A stretch of 64,000 bases of DNA from Aulosira sp. FACHB-615 (GTDB lineage Bacteria; Cyanobacteriota; Cyanobacteriia; Cyanobacteriales; Nostocaceae): assembly GCF_014698045.1 (NCBI RefSeq), contig NZ_JACJSE010000002.1, forward strand, positions 248,001 through 312,000, written 5' to 3'. Positions within the stretch are counted from its first letter, which is position 1. Each line of letters starts with the position of its first letter. Under the pieces are notes generated by a model. The model did not search any database and was not told the DNA's origin. It worked only from the letters and a program-made list of their open reading frames with translations. Positions 27,587 to 38,100 of the stretch are shown piece after piece. The translations under genes and the position numbers were made by a program.

Positions 27587-29881
27587 ATGTCCATAGCCAC
27601 GATCGCTCAGGAACAGGTTAACCGTATAGTTTGGAACCAGCATCACGATCCGTTTGAAATACTTGGTTCTCATGCAGTAGAACAAAATGGCAAACAAGTT
27701 TGGGCTGTACGTGCTTATCTACCAAATGCCAGCGCAGCCTGGGTAGTTGTTCCCCAAGAACGCCAAGAATACCCCATGCAACCTGTACATCATCCCCATT
27801 TTTTTGAATGTACGATTGAAACTCCAGAACTTGCCAACTACCAGTTACGCATTCAAGAAGGAGAGCATGAGCGAGTTACTTATGATCCTTACGCTTTCCG
27901 TTCTCCGCGCCTAACAGACTTTGACTTGCATTTATTTGCCGAAGGCAACCATCATCGAATTTACGAAAAACTCGGAGCGCACACCACCGAAATCGATGGA
28001 GTCAAGGGTGTTTATTTTGCGGTTTGGGCTCCCAATGCGCGTAACGTGTCTTTACTGGGAGATTTCAACCTGTGGGACGGACGCAAACATCAAATGCGTA
28101 AAGGCATCACAGGAGTTTGGGAATTATTCATTCCCGAAATCGGGGTAGGGGAACATTACAAATATGAAATCAAAAATATAGAAGGACACATTTACGAAAA
28201 ATCTGACCCCTTTGCTTTTCAGCAAGAACCCCGGCCAAAAACAGCTTCTATTGTCACTAACTTAAATTCCTATCAATGGAATGACGAAGACTGGATAGAA
28301 AAGCGCCGTCACACTGATCCTCTGATTCAACCTGTTTCCGTTTACGAAGTCCACTTGGGTTCTTGGCTACATGCTTCCAGTGCCGAGCCGCCTAAATTAC
28401 CCAATGGTGAAACTGAGCCTGTAGTTATTGTTTCGGAATTAAAACCGGGTGCGCGATTTTTGACTTACCGAGAATTGGCAGACCGCTTGATTCCCTACGT
28501 CAAAGATTTAGGCTATACCCATGTAGAACTATTACCCATTGCCGAGCATCCTTTTGATGGGTCTTGGGGTTATCAAGTTACTGGCTATTATGCACCTACT
28601 TCCCGGTTTGGCACTCCCGAAGATTTTATGTATTTTGTTGACCAATGTCATCAAAATGGCATTGGCGTAATTGTCGATTGGGTTCCTGGCCACTTCCCCA
28701 AAGATGGACATGGTTTAGCTTTCTTTGATGGTACTCACTTATACGAACACGCCGACCCCCGCAAAGGTGAACATAAAGAATGGGGTACGCTGGTATTTAA
28801 TTACAACCGCAACGAAGTTAGAAATTTCTTAGCGGCAAATGCCCTATTTTGGTTTGACAAATATCACATCGATGGCATTCGTGTAGATGCTGTAGCTTCG
28901 ATGTTATATCTTGACTATTGCCGCAAAGAAGGTGAATGGGTCACTAATCAATATGGTGGTCGAGAAAACCTAGAAGCGGCGGATTTCTTACGTCAAGTAA
29001 ATCACCTGATTTTTAGTTATTTTCCCGGTGTGCTTTCCATTGCGGAAGAATCAACCTCGTGGCCGATGGTTTCTTGGCCAACCTACACAGGTGGTTTAGG
29101 CTTTAACTTAAAGTGGAACATGGGTTGGATGCACGATATGTTGGATTACTTCAGCATGGACCCTTGGTTCCGCCAATTCCACCAAAATAACATCACCTTT
29201 AGTATGTGGTACAACCACAGCGAAAATTTTATGCTGGCGTTGTCTCACGATGAAGTGGTGCATGGTAAGAGCAACATGATTGGTAAAATGCCTGGTGATC
29301 GATGGCAGAAAATGGCGAATGTGCGTTGTTTATTTACCTATATGTTTGCTCACCCAGGCAAGAAAACCATGTTTATGAGTATGGAATTTGGACAATGGAG
29401 TGAGTGGAATGTTTGGGCTGATTTGGAATGGCAATTATTACAGTTTGAGCCACACCAACAATTAAAACAATTCTTTAAGGAACTCAACGAACTTTACCGT
29501 TCTGAACCATCTTTATACACCTTAGATTTTGCCAGAGAAGGATTTGACTGGATTGATTGTAGCGACAACCGTCACAGTGTAGTTTCCTTTATCCGCCGTG
29601 ACAAAGATTCTGACAACTTTATTGTGGTGATTTGTAACTTCACACCCCAACCCCATTCTCATTACCGCATCGGTGTGCCAGAAAAAGGATTTTATACTGA
29701 GTTGTTTAATAGTGATGCCCGTCAGTATGGCGGTAGCAATATGGGCAACTTAGGCGGTAAGTGGACAGATGATTGGTCAATGCACAATCGTCCTTATTCT
29801 TTAGATTTGTGTCTACCACCTTTGGGTGTGTTGATGTTCAAGTTAGATAAGGAAAAAACGGCGGCGGCTTTAGGTGCTTAA
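27587..29881 (+). CDS. glgB: 1,4-alpha-glucan branching enzyme
   Basis: 764 residues. N-terminal carbohydrate-binding modules (HDPFEILGSH; then the CBM48 stretch GVYFAVWAPNARNVSLLGDF) are followed by the GH13 barrel. The nucleophile Asp is in DGIRVDAVASM (near 430), the acid/base Glu in SIAEESTSWP (near 486) and the third acid in LSHDEVVHGK (near 554). The enzyme transfers alpha-1,4 chains to make alpha-1,6 branches in glycogen. Length and motifs match cyanobacterial GlgB. It is monocistronic as far as seen. Confidence 0.97.
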   Translation: MSIATIAQEQVNRIVWNQHHDPFEILGSHAVEQNGKQVWAVRAYLPNASAAWVVVPQERQEYPMQPVHHPHFFECTIETPELANYQLRIQEGEHERVTYDPYAFRSPRLTDFDLHLFAEGNHHRIYEKLGAHTTEIDGVKGVYFAVWAPNARNVSLLGDFNLWDGRKHQMRKGITGVWELFIPEIGVGEHYKYEIKNIEGHIYEKSDPFAFQQEPRPKTASIVTNLNSYQWNDEDWIEKRRHTDPLIQPVSVYEVHLGSWLHASSAEPPKLPNGETEPVVIVSELKPGARFLTYRELADRLIPYVKDLGYTHVELLPIAEHPFDGSWGYQVTGYYAPTSRFGTPEDFMYFVDQCHQNGIGVIVDWVPGHFPKDGHGLAFFDGTHLYEHADPRKGEHKEWGTLVFNYNRNEVRNFLAANALFWFDKYHIDGIRVDAVASMLYLDYCRKEGEWVTNQYGGRENLEAADFLRQVNHLIFSYFPGVLSIAEESTSWPMVSWPTYTGGLGFNLKWNMGWMHDMLDYFSMDPWFRQFHQNNITFSMWYNHSENFMLALSHDEVVHGKSNMIGKMPGDRWQKMANVRCLFTYMFAHPGKKTMFMSMEFGQWSEWNVWADLEWQLLQFEPHQQLKQFFKELNELYRSEPSLYTLDFAREGFDWIDCSDNRHSVVSFIRRDKDSDNFIVVICNFTPQPHSHYRIGVPEKGFYTELFNSDARQYGGSNMGNLGGKWTDDWSMHNRPYSLDLCLPPLGVLMFKLDKEKTAAALGA

Positions 29882-29924
29882 TTTTGTCGGTGGTTAAAGT
29901 TTCAACTGTTTGATTTCACAGATT

Positions 29925-30090
29925 GTCAGTTTGGACTGGGTGCAAGGGTCTGAGCAGGTGTAGGTTTTTACGTTCTGCCCCAAAAACCTTGATTTAGGGT
30001 GTAGGGGTGTATGTATCAACAACCCTTACACCCTAGACCCTTTTACCCCTTCACCCAATCTCTACAGAGAATCTTTGGGGGTAAGTCCTG
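29925..30090 (-). repeat. Composite repeat: family A end joined to family B half
   Basis: Read on the minus strand it begins AGGACTTACCCCCAAAGATT as family A. After TGATACATACACCCC it passes into the family B half (CACCCTAAATCAAGG ... CGTAAAAACCTACACC). It occupies the first half of the gene-free interval 29882-30383. Confidence 0.75.
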
Positions 30091-30134
30091 GGATTACTTG
30101 TATTCAATAGAGGAATAGTGTGAGATGTCATGGA

Positions 30135-30289
30135 TAATACCATTTTGGATTTTAGATTTTGCGAAAAGTTGCGTGGGCGGGTTCCCCGACTTGAGCAAAC
30201 TTTTCAAGACAGATTTTGGATTGGGTAAGGGTTGATCGGTAAGCTTTTGAGCCATCAATCTGTCGCAATCATTTTTTAATTTGGTATAA
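30135..30289 (+). repeat. Repeat family C, copy 3, interrupted by a small palindromic repeat
   Basis: Same ends as the copy at 19871 (AATACCATTTTGGATTTTAG ... TTTAATTTGGTATAA). It is split at about 30162-30207 by a GAAAAGTT...AACTTTTC palindromic repeat related to 6331-6370. Confidence 0.8.
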
Positions 30290-30383
30290 GTTAAATACTT
30301 CAAAGCGATCGCTCTGAGATTTAGTATCATCTCGCAAGCTAAAATCCTCTATGAGATAATCTGCTAACTTCAGAGGGGAATAT

Positions 30384-30599
30384 ATGCCAGTCAAAAAAGG
30401 AGACATTGTTCGCGCTATCCGTGAAAAGCTAGAAAACAGCGTTGAAGCCACAGCCAGTGATACTCGTTTTCCAGCTTACTTGTTTGAGACTCAAGGTGAA
30501 ATTGTGGATATTAAAGGTGATTATGCCTTTGTGAAATTCGGACAAGTCCCAACACCAAATATTTGGTTACGCTTAGACCAATTAGAACAATTTAAGTAA
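30384..30599 (+). CDS. ndhO: NAD(P)H-quinone oxidoreductase subunit O
   Basis: 71 residues, MPVKKGDIVRAIREKLENSV through RLDQLEQFK. This is a near-complete match, as I remember it, to the cyanobacterial NDH-1 subunit O (YLFETQGEIVDIKGDYAFVK, FGQVPTPNIWLRLDQLE). The subunit is part of the photosynthetic NDH-1 complex on the thylakoid and influences cyclic electron flow. The ATG follows AGAGGGGAATAT, a good ribosome-binding site. A clear terminator follows. Confidence 0.95.
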   Translation: MPVKKGDIVRAIREKLENSVEATASDTRFPAYLFETQGEIVDIKGDYAFVKFGQVPTPNIWLRLDQLEQFK

Positions 30600-30606
30600 G
30601 CATTAT

Positions 30607-30631
30607 AAAAGGTGGGCATTACCCACCTTTT
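30607..30631 (+). terminator. Intrinsic terminator of ndhO
   Basis: A 10-bp stem (AAAAGGTGGG/CCCACCTTTT) around CATTA ends in a T-run 8-32 bp past the stop codon. Confidence 0.88.
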
Positions 30632-30674
30632 AATTTACTCACCAGCTTTTGATCAGCTTTAAATATCCAAGAAT

Positions 30675-31166
30675 ATGGACGATAAATTTATGCTAACTGC
30701 TTTAGCTCAAAGCAAAAAAGCTTTACCAGAATGCTTACCTAACCCACCAGTAGGTTGTGTAATTGTCCATTCTAGCGAGATAGTAGCAGTAGGATATACA
30801 CGTTCGCCTGGAAAACATCATGCTGAAGCTGATGCACTAACCCATATTCAAGGTCAAGATTTGCACTTTTTACAAATGTACGTTACTCTTGAGCCTTGTT
30901 CGTTTCAGGGACGCACACCCTCTTGTGCTTTGGCGATCGCTAAAGATCCGCGTATTCAGGAAATATATGTCTCGATAGTTGATCCAGATCCTCGCAATAA
31001 CGGTAAAGGACTAGATATTCTCAAAGAAGCAGGGAAAGAAGTTTATGTCGGGTTATGTGCCGATGAAGTGAATGCTTTTCTTCAAAAATATTTATTAAAA
31101 CGCGATGTGCGACTTATTCTTGAAACCCCTCTCCAAACCTCTCCCCGACGCGGAGAGAGGCTTTGA
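30675..31166 (+). CDS. RibD-type deaminase domain protein
   Basis: 163 residues matching the zinc deaminase half of RibD: NPPVGCVIV, HAEADAL (zinc His and catalytic Glu) and LEPCSFQGRTPSCALAI (two zinc Cys). That domain deaminates the pyrimidine intermediate of riboflavin synthesis. The reductase half of bifunctional RibD is missing, so it may be a stand-alone or divergent deaminase. The last 14 residues (ETPLQTSPRRGERL) are encoded by a CCTCTCC...GGAGAGAGG dispersed repeat, so the original C-terminus was probably replaced. Confidence 0.75.
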   Translation: MDDKFMLTALAQSKKALPECLPNPPVGCVIVHSSEIVAVGYTRSPGKHHAEADALTHIQGQDLHFLQMYVTLEPCSFQGRTPSCALAIAKDPRIQEIYVSIVDPDPRNNGKGLDILKEAGKEVYVGLCADEVNAFLQKYLLKRDVRLILETPLQTSPRRGERL

Positions 31167-31383
31167 ATCTTGCCCCCCTTCCCTGTCTGCGACACGCTGC
31201 GCGAACGTAGGGAAGCCAAAGTTTGGGCAAGAGTTTATGGGGGTTGAAGACTTTATGTGTTCTAAGCCATTACCCCATTCTTAAAAGACAAACTTTATGC
31301 GTAAGGATTGGTGAGTAAAGTATAAAATTGCGTTCTCCAAGCTTTCTGAGTTCTGAATTATGACTCCTGAATTCTGTTGTCAG

Positions 31384-32694
31384 TTAAGTTGTATACTCGG
31401 CATTAATTTTCACGTAGTCATAACTTAAATCGCAACCCCAAGCTTTACCTGTACCATGACCATTACCAACGCTAACAGCAATAATTACAGGATTATCTAA
31501 GCGTTGCGTTTTGATATTGCTACGATTGCCTGATAAATCATTACTATTATTAGTAGCTACTACATCCACAACTGGATAATCGGTGGCTGCTTGTTTTAAA
31601 TATGCGCTGGCGGCGGCGCGGTCAAATTGCAGAGGTTGACCATTTTCTAGCAGTAAGAAATCTCCTAATTTAATTTGCAAGTTTTCTTGCTCAAAGGGTA
31701 CACCTGCACGTCCGGCGGCGGCGGCGATGCGTCCCCAGTTGGGATCACGACCGAAAATTGCTGATTTAACTAAGGATGAACCCGCAATGGTTTTGGCGAT
31801 TTGTCTGGCGGCGAGGTCATCATGAGTACCAGTGACTTGCACTTCTACCAAACAAGTTGCACCTTCACCATCCCGTGCGATCGCTTTAGCTAAATGCTGG
31901 CATACTGCTGTTAGCATCGCTTCTAATTTTTCGGCTTCTGCACCCATCTCGGTAATTGCTGGGGTACGGGATTGACCATTTGCTAAGGCGATTAAACTAT
32001 CGTTGGTGCTGGTGTCGCCATCTACTGTAATGGAATTAAAGCTTTTATCGGCGGCTCTACTCAACATTTGCTGCCAAAGGTGGGGGGAAACAGCCGCATC
32101 ACAGGTGACAAATGCCAGCATTGTTGCCATATTGGGGTGAATCATCCCCGAACCTTTGGCAATCCCACCAATGCGGACTGGGCGATCGCCTATAGTTGTT
32201 TCTAGGGCAATGGATTTTGTGACTAAATCTGTGGTGATAATTGCCCCAGCCGCCGCATCAGAACCGGTTTCCGAGAGGCTGGCTACTAGTTTGGGAATCC
32301 CACTGCGTAAGGCATCCATCTTGATGCGTTGACCAATTACACCAGTAGAAGCCAGCAAAATCAATTCGGGAGAGAGATTTAATTCCTTGGCTAATAACTC
32401 TGCACTTTCATTAGCATCACGCACACCCTGACTACCTGTGGCAGCGTTGGCTTGTCCGGCGTTACAGAGAATAGCACGGGCGCTGGTTTTAGCTTGCAAG
32501 CGTTGACGGCAATAATCTACACAGGCCGCCTTAACTTGAGATGTGGTAAACACACCAGCTGCGATCGCCTCTACATCCGATACTATCAAAGCTAAATCTG
32601 GCAATCCCGATGGTTTTAATCCTGCGGTGATTCCTGCGGCTCGATATCCTTTAGGAGCAGTCACACCACCAGTAATTTCTTGCCAGTCTGCCAT
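31384..32694 (-). CDS. argJ: Bifunctional ornithine acetyltransferase / N-acetylglutamate synthase
   Basis: 436 residues from MADWQEITGGVTAPKGYRAA. Self-cleavage occurs before the conserved Thr in GMIHPNMATMLAFVTCD (near residue 191), giving alpha and beta chains. The beta part keeps TVDGDTSTND and DPNWGRIAAAAGRAGVPF, and the chain ends in NAEYTT. It recycles the acetyl group in arginine synthesis. The ATG at 32694 has GGGGGAACGG upstream; a TTG six codons earlier is unlikely. Confidence 0.95.
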   Translation of the reverse strand: MADWQEITGGVTAPKGYRAAGITAGLKPSGLPDLALIVSDVEAIAAGVFTTSQVKAACVDYCRQRLQAKTSARAILCNAGQANAATGSQGVRDANESAELLAKELNLSPELILLASTGVIGQRIKMDALRSGIPKLVASLSETGSDAAAGAIITTDLVTKSIALETTIGDRPVRIGGIAKGSGMIHPNMATMLAFVTCDAAVSPHLWQQMLSRAADKSFNSITVDGDTSTNDSLIALANGQSRTPAITEMGAEAEKLEAMLTAVCQHLAKAIARDGEGATCLVEVQVTGTHDDLAARQIAKTIAGSSLVKSAIFGRDPNWGRIAAAAGRAGVPFEQENLQIKLGDFLLLENGQPLQFDRAAASAYLKQAATDYPVVDVVATNNSNDLSGNRSNIKTQRLDNPVIIAVSVGNGHGTGKAWGCDLSYDYVKINAEYTT

Positions 32695-32799
32695 TTTTCC
32701 GTTCCCCCACAAATATTTAGCGGTTTGAATGGGGATTATACCAATTAACTAGTGCTGAGTGCTGAGTGCTGGGTGCTGAGTAAGATTTATTTTTCTAGC

Positions 32800-33093
32800 T
32801 CAGGCGTTGCTGGTTGTTTCTTCCTGAACATTTAAATTTTGACTTTTACCTTGTTGTACTAGATTATGTACTTGGATATGTCCCAAGTCCCAATTAGGCA
32901 TTTGTTGATAACAATGGCTACAACGCCAGTAAATACCACTATTACTTATATGACGGAGTAAACCGTATGAACAGCAAGGGCAAATATGGTGACTCCACAT
33001 ACAATTCCATGTGTATGTAGTTGTATTTCCTTGGCTATCATCAGTTATAGTATGAGTTAGTAATTGTCTCGATTTATTTGATAAAATTTGCAT
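32800..33093 (-). CDS. Small zinc-ribbon-like protein
   Basis: 97 residues. A WSHHICPCCSYGLLRH segment (about 33-48) and a WRCSHCYQQMPNW segment supply two CxxC pairs, consistent with one zinc ribbon. The rest is polar. I do not recognise a named family. Length, an ATG start with AAGGAGACGAAG upstream and a composition like its neighbours support it being real. Confidence 0.55.
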   Translation of the reverse strand: MQILSNKSRQLLTHTITDDSQGNTTTYTWNCMWSHHICPCCSYGLLRHISNSGIYWRCSHCYQQMPNWDLGHIQVHNLVQQGKSQNLNVQEETTSNA

Positions 33094-33414
33094 TCTTCGT
33101 CTCCTTGATCATTTTGCCCATTTGCTAATATTGATAAGGCTCCTGATCCGGAATTTGCTATTTCTACAGATACTGAAAACTCTTGAAGGAATATTCTAAT
33201 TAATTCAACACAGTCCGAGTTACTGTCAACTAGAAGAACTCTTAAAACATCTATGAATGGGAATTAGGCGTTAAAAACAGAAGCATTGTTAATAATAAAA
33301 TTCCTGATATAGGATTCCTACTTGATTTTTGAACAGATACGTAGGGTGTGTTAGCGATAGCGTAACGCACCCTACATATACTTAAATTTTTTCATAAATC
33401 AAATCGGATTCCTA

Positions 33415-33510
33415 TATATAGCGGTTCTCATTCCAGTGAGGTAAATTTCCCTAGCCTCTAGCCTCTTTTCTCCATCTACTTGTACTGCACTCAACCGAGA
33501 AACGCTATAT
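33415..33510. repeat. MITE-like repeat, family D, copy 2
   Basis: TATATAGCGGTTCTCATTCC to GAGAAACGCTATAT, an imperfect inverted pair. Same sequence as 1316-1423 apart from a short deletion in the CTCTAGC tract. Confidence 0.8.
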
Positions 33511-33887
33511 GAAAATTAATGGCACACGCCTACATGGCTTTTTTCTTTAGTCTAATTATTGACATCAACTGACATAAGAATTTGCCGAATTAATTAACTT
33601 GAAAAGATTTAGATCCGGGAAGGCGGCACAGGCTTCTTACATTGCCGAATATATTTCTCATTAATTCCAGCATAACATTTTCTTGAAGATTATGTTGGTG
33701 AAAGTTTTTCGGGTTTTTAGCTGAAACAGCAAGAAGCCTACAGTGTACAACTGTAGGTAGTTCACTAAATTAATTACCAAGAATTGCCCTGAAGCATAAC
33801 TGCCCATACCATTTTGGATTGGAAATGCTTTCTGCATCTGGGTTATGTCTATATATTTAAGTAGTTAAACATAATTAATTACACAAA

Positions 33888-33961
33888 GTCATTGCGAATG
33901 GAGCGAAGCGAAATGAAGCAATCGCAAGGGCTGGGATTGCTTCGCTTCGCTCGCAATGACT
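33888..33961. repeat. Long palindromic repeat
   Basis: GTCATTGCGAATGGAGCGAA on the left pairs imperfectly with TTCGCTTCGCTCGCAATGAC on the right, with GAAGCAATCGC/GGATTGCTTC inside. A typical dispersed palindrome rather than a terminator, since no U-run follows. Confidence 0.75.
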
Positions 33962-34120
33962 GTAATTAATTTTGCGTGGTTACTTATCTCAATCATTTGG
34001 TGAATTGATATCAGTTTTCTTGCCCATAACTGAGAAATATTTACATTAGTTAACAGTAAACTTATTTGTTTAGAGATAAGATTTACTTAATAGATAAAAA
34101 ACAAAAGATTTATTTTCTTT

Positions 34121-34675
34121 ATGGAAACTCAAGAATTTTTGAGCCGATACGCAGCAGGAGAACGGGACTTTAGTAACGTCAACTTAATTCAGGTTTGCCT
34201 GACTAACGCAAATCTGGTTGGGGTACACCTGATAGGCGCACACTTAATTAGTGCAGACTTAAGGGGGGCAGATTTAACTGATGCACATATTAGTCAGGCT
34301 AAGTTGAATCAGGCAAACCTGGCTGATGCACGAATGATTGAAGTCTGCCTAATTAGTGCAGAAATGGTGGGAGCAGACTTGAGTGGAGCAGATTTGACTA
34401 ACGCCAATTTAAGTGGAGCAGACTTAAGCTATGTCAAGCTAGGTGGAGCTAAATTGAGCGGTGTAAACCTAGCTCAAACAGACCTAACCGGAGCAGATTT
34501 GAGGGGAGCGGATTTGAGTGGCGCTAACTTAAAGGGAGCAAAGCTAAGTCAGGCAGATTTAGATGGAGCAGATTTAGATGGGGCAGATTTAGACGGGGCC
34601 GATTTAGATGGGGCAAATATGCGGAGAACAGAAATGACTGGTACAAAAATGCCTGATGGAACAGTTCACTACTAA
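34121..34675 (+). CDS. Pentapeptide repeat protein
   Basis: 184 residues. From about residue 20 to 180 it is built of A(D/N)LxX pentads (NLIQVCLTNANLVGV, ADLSGADLTNANLSGA, then DLDGADLDGADLDGAN). This folds as a right-handed quadrilateral beta-helix. No signal peptide or catalytic domain. Near-identical consecutive DLDGA units (34558-34615) suggest recent expansion. Function unknown; common in cyanobacteria in many copies. Confidence 0.9.
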   Translation: METQEFLSRYAAGERDFSNVNLIQVCLTNANLVGVHLIGAHLISADLRGADLTDAHISQAKLNQANLADARMIEVCLISAEMVGADLSGADLTNANLSGADLSYVKLGGAKLSGVNLAQTDLTGADLRGADLSGANLKGAKLSQADLDGADLDGADLDGADLDGANMRRTEMTGTKMPDGTVHY

Positions 34676-34804
34676 GTGACTTTATTAAAGCAACAATCAA
34701 CAGTATGTCAATGCTCTAGATGGAACTGTTATTTTCATCAGCATCTGGTTTTGAAAAAGTGGCTTTATTTACCTCAATAACATTATTTAATTAGGAGAGA
34801 TTTG

Positions 34805-35059
34805 ATGTCAGTTTATATTGGGAATCTATCGTATGAAGTGGAAGATAATGATATTAGACAAGTTTTTTTAAAGTATGGTTCTATCAAGAGACTTGTAGTT
34901 TCTACTAACCAGAAAACAGGTGAAAAAAGAGGCTTTGCAGTTGTAGAAATGGCAACAGATACTGAAGAAATTGCTGCGATTCATGGGTTAAGAGGTACTG
35001 AATGGATGGGTTATAACCTGAAAGTTAATAGAGCTAAAACCATTGCAGATGTAAGTTAG
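34805..35059 (+). CDS. RRM-type RNA-binding protein
   Basis: 84 residues, one RNA-recognition motif with RNP2 VYIGNLSY and RNP1 KRGFAVVEM. It lacks the Gly-rich tail of the cold-induced cyanobacterial Rbp proteins, so it is the short type. Cyanobacterial RRM proteins bind mRNAs and influence their stability or location. The ATG at 34805 has AGGAGAG 6 nt upstream. Confidence 0.92.
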   Translation: MSVYIGNLSYEVEDNDIRQVFLKYGSIKRLVVSTNQKTGEKRGFAVVEMATDTEEIAAIHGLRGTEWMGYNLKVNRAKTIADVS

Positions 35060-35141
35060 GAGAAAAATTTTGCTACACTAGGGATATAACTATTGAATAC
35101 ACTAGAAAGTTAAATTTTCTAGTATTGTATTCCCTAATACA

Positions 35142-38100
35142 ATGAACCCTAACCAATCTTCTGCGTCATCACCCTCAGATTCTATGGCTGTTGAAAAATT
35201 GACACAGAAGCAGCAAGATAAAAGCAATAATTTATTTCCTATAGTCGGAATTGCGGCCTCTGCGGGAGGATTAGAAGCATTTACACAGCTACTGAGTCAC
35301 TTACCCATCGACACTGGAATGGCATTTGTACTGATTCAGCACTTAGATCCGAATCAGAAGAGCCTGTTAACTGAGATTCTGGCAAAAACAACCCAGATGC
35401 CCGTCTGTGAAGTGCAGAATGGGATGCTTGTCGAGCCGAACCAAGTATATGTCATTCCCCCGAACCGGAAGATGACGCTGCTTAAAGGGGTGTTGCAACT
35501 CGCGCCCCGTGAGAAAATTCATGGCAAATATATGCCGGCTGATGCTTTTTTTGCTTCGTTGGCGGCAGAAATAGGAAGCAAAGCCATCAGTGTTGTCTTA
35601 TCAGGAAGTGATGGAGATGGCGCACAAGGCTCAGAAGCAATTAAGGCGGCTGGTGGTATTACCTTTGCTCAGTGTGAAGCATCGGCACAATTCAGTAGTA
35701 TGCCGAATACTGCGATCGCTACTGGTGATGTTGACTTTATTCTACCACCGCACAAAATTGCTGAAGAACTAGCAAAGATTGCTCGCCATCCCAATGTTAC
35801 CCATCCGCTTTCTTCACAAACAGTTGAGCCACTGCCTAAAAGTGAGGCTGCTTTGCCGACAATCTTTGCAATGCTGTTCACCGCCACTGGTGTTGACTTT
35901 ACGCATTATAAGCAAACAACCATAAAGCGACGAATTGCTCGGCGGATGGTGCTGTATAACTTGGAAAGTCTAGAAGATTACGTAGAATATCTGCAAAATC
36001 ATCCAGATGAAGTGCAAGCACTGTACTACGAAATCTTAATCAGTGTCACCAGTTTTTTCCGTGATCCAGACGCTTATCAGGCTTTGAAAGAGCGAGTCTT
36101 TCCGGTAATATCTCAGGGGAAATCAGTTGATGAGCCGATTCGGATCTGGATACCAGGCTGTGCAACTGGGGAGGAAGTTTATTCCATTGCTATTTCTTTA
36201 ATGGAATTTTTGGAAAATGTGCTTCCCAAACCTGCTATTCAAATTTTTGCCACAGATATTAATGAGACAGCAATTGAAAAAGCCCGCTTAGGTATCTACA
36301 AACCAAGCCAAATAGTTGATGTCTCAGCAGAACGGCTAAGACGCTTCTTTAATCAAGTAGAGAGTGGCTATCAAATCAGCAAGCCGATTCGGGAACTTTG
36401 TGTTTTTGCTAAACAAAACCTGATCAGCGAACCGCCATTTTCCAATCTGGATCTCATTAGTTGTCGTAATGTCCTGATTTACTTTGAATCTGTTTTGCAA
36501 AAGCAGGTAATGCCCATTTTTCATTACAGTCTCAAGCCCACTGGGTTTTTGATGTTAGGTGTTGCCGAAAGTGCAGGAGAATTTTCCAACTTATTTACTT
36601 TAGCAGACAGAAAAAACAATATTTATACCAAAAAATTAATACCCACTCCACTTAACTTTAACTTTGCAACCAGCAACTATCCTGTAGCGAAAATAGCTGC
36701 TGATAAGACCATGAGTCATAAGACTTGGGATATTACTTACTTAAATAAACAAGCTGACCAAATTCTTTTAAATCGTTATGTCCCAGTGGGCGTAATGATT
36801 AATGACAATATGGATATTCTGCAATTTCGCGGAGAAACCAGTCCCTATCTCAGACCAGCCCCTGGTGTTCCCAGTTTTAATTTGTTCAAAATGGCCCGAA
36901 AAGGACTGCTGGAAGAGTTGCGTACTGCGATTCATCAGGCCAAACGGCAGAATATTTCTGTGAGAAAGGAACAGATACAGATAGAAGGAAGTGAGCCATC
37001 TAGGAAAGTCAACGTTGAGGTAATTCCGTTTCAGCCTGATTCAGGGGAAACTCGTGGCTTTCTTGTTTTATTTGAAGATGTACCTGCCCTAACAAATCCA
37101 CAACTAAGCATCAAACCTGGAAATGTAGAACAAGTGGGTACAGAGGAAATACTCCGACTCCAACAAGAACTGGCAACTACCAAACAAGAACTTGCTGCTA
37201 CTCAAGAATATTTGCAATTGATTAGTCAGGAGCATGAAGCCACCACTCAACACCTGAAAGTAGCAAATGAAGAAATCCTCTCCAGCAATGAGGAACTACA
37301 AAGTACTAATGAAGAGTTGCAAACCGCCAAAGAAGAGGTACAAGCAACCAACGAAGAATTACATACAACTAATCAAGAACTGCAAAGTCGCAATCTTGAA
37401 TTACACAATGTCAATAATGACCTGTTGAATTTACTCAGTAGTGTGAATATTCCCATTCTCATACTGACTAACGATTTACGGATTCGGCGTTTCACACCAA
37501 CCGCACAGCGTTTACTGAATTTGATTCCCACCGATGTGGGAAGACCACTAAGTGATATCCGCTCTACTATTGAAGTTCCTAATTTACAGTCGTTGATTAT
37601 AGAGGTAATTGATACCTTAAATCTCAAAGAATTAGAGGCGCAAGACACTGAGGGACGTTGGTACAATCTGCGAATTCGACCTTACAGAACTACAGAAAAT
37701 CAAATTGATGGCGTAGTGATGGTGTTCATGGATATTGATGCCCTCAAACGCAGTACACAGCAGCTTCAACAAGCCCTTGATTATGCTGAGGCTGTGGTAG
37801 AAACTATGCCAGAACCTTTAGTAGTTCTCAATGCTGACTTACAAGTTATCAAAAGCAATCGGGCTTTTTATCGAATGTTTCAGGTAACGCCCGCCCAGAC
37901 AGAACAGCAATTAATTTTTGAGCTAGGAAATGGTCACTGGAATATTCCCCAAGTGCAATCTATCCTGGAAGAAATTCTCACTCATAACACTCAAATTGAA
38001 GGTTTTGAAGTTTGCTGTGATTTTGAAAAAATTGGGCAAAAGACTATATTGCTCAATGGCTATAAAATTTTACAACCAGGAAATCAGCAGATGATTTTGC

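Larger units (their letters stand above)
33094..34120. other. 1-kb gene-free interval with several palindromic repeats
   Basis: Holds a hairpin GTAGGGTGTGTTAGCG/CGTAACGCACCCTAC (33341-33375), family D repeat (33415-33510), a CCTACAG...CTGTAGG hairpin (33738-33758), a fragment of family C (about 33808-33824) and a long palindrome GTCATTGCGA...TCGCAATGAC (33888-33961) built on GCGAAGCGAA/TTCGCTTCGC. No coding sequence is supported. Confidence 0.6.

Noticed and set aside
30162..30207. Hairpin GAAAAGTT...AACTTTTC as a glgB terminator
   Set aside because: It is a dispersed palindromic repeat inserted in family C, 280 bp past the stop, without a U-run.
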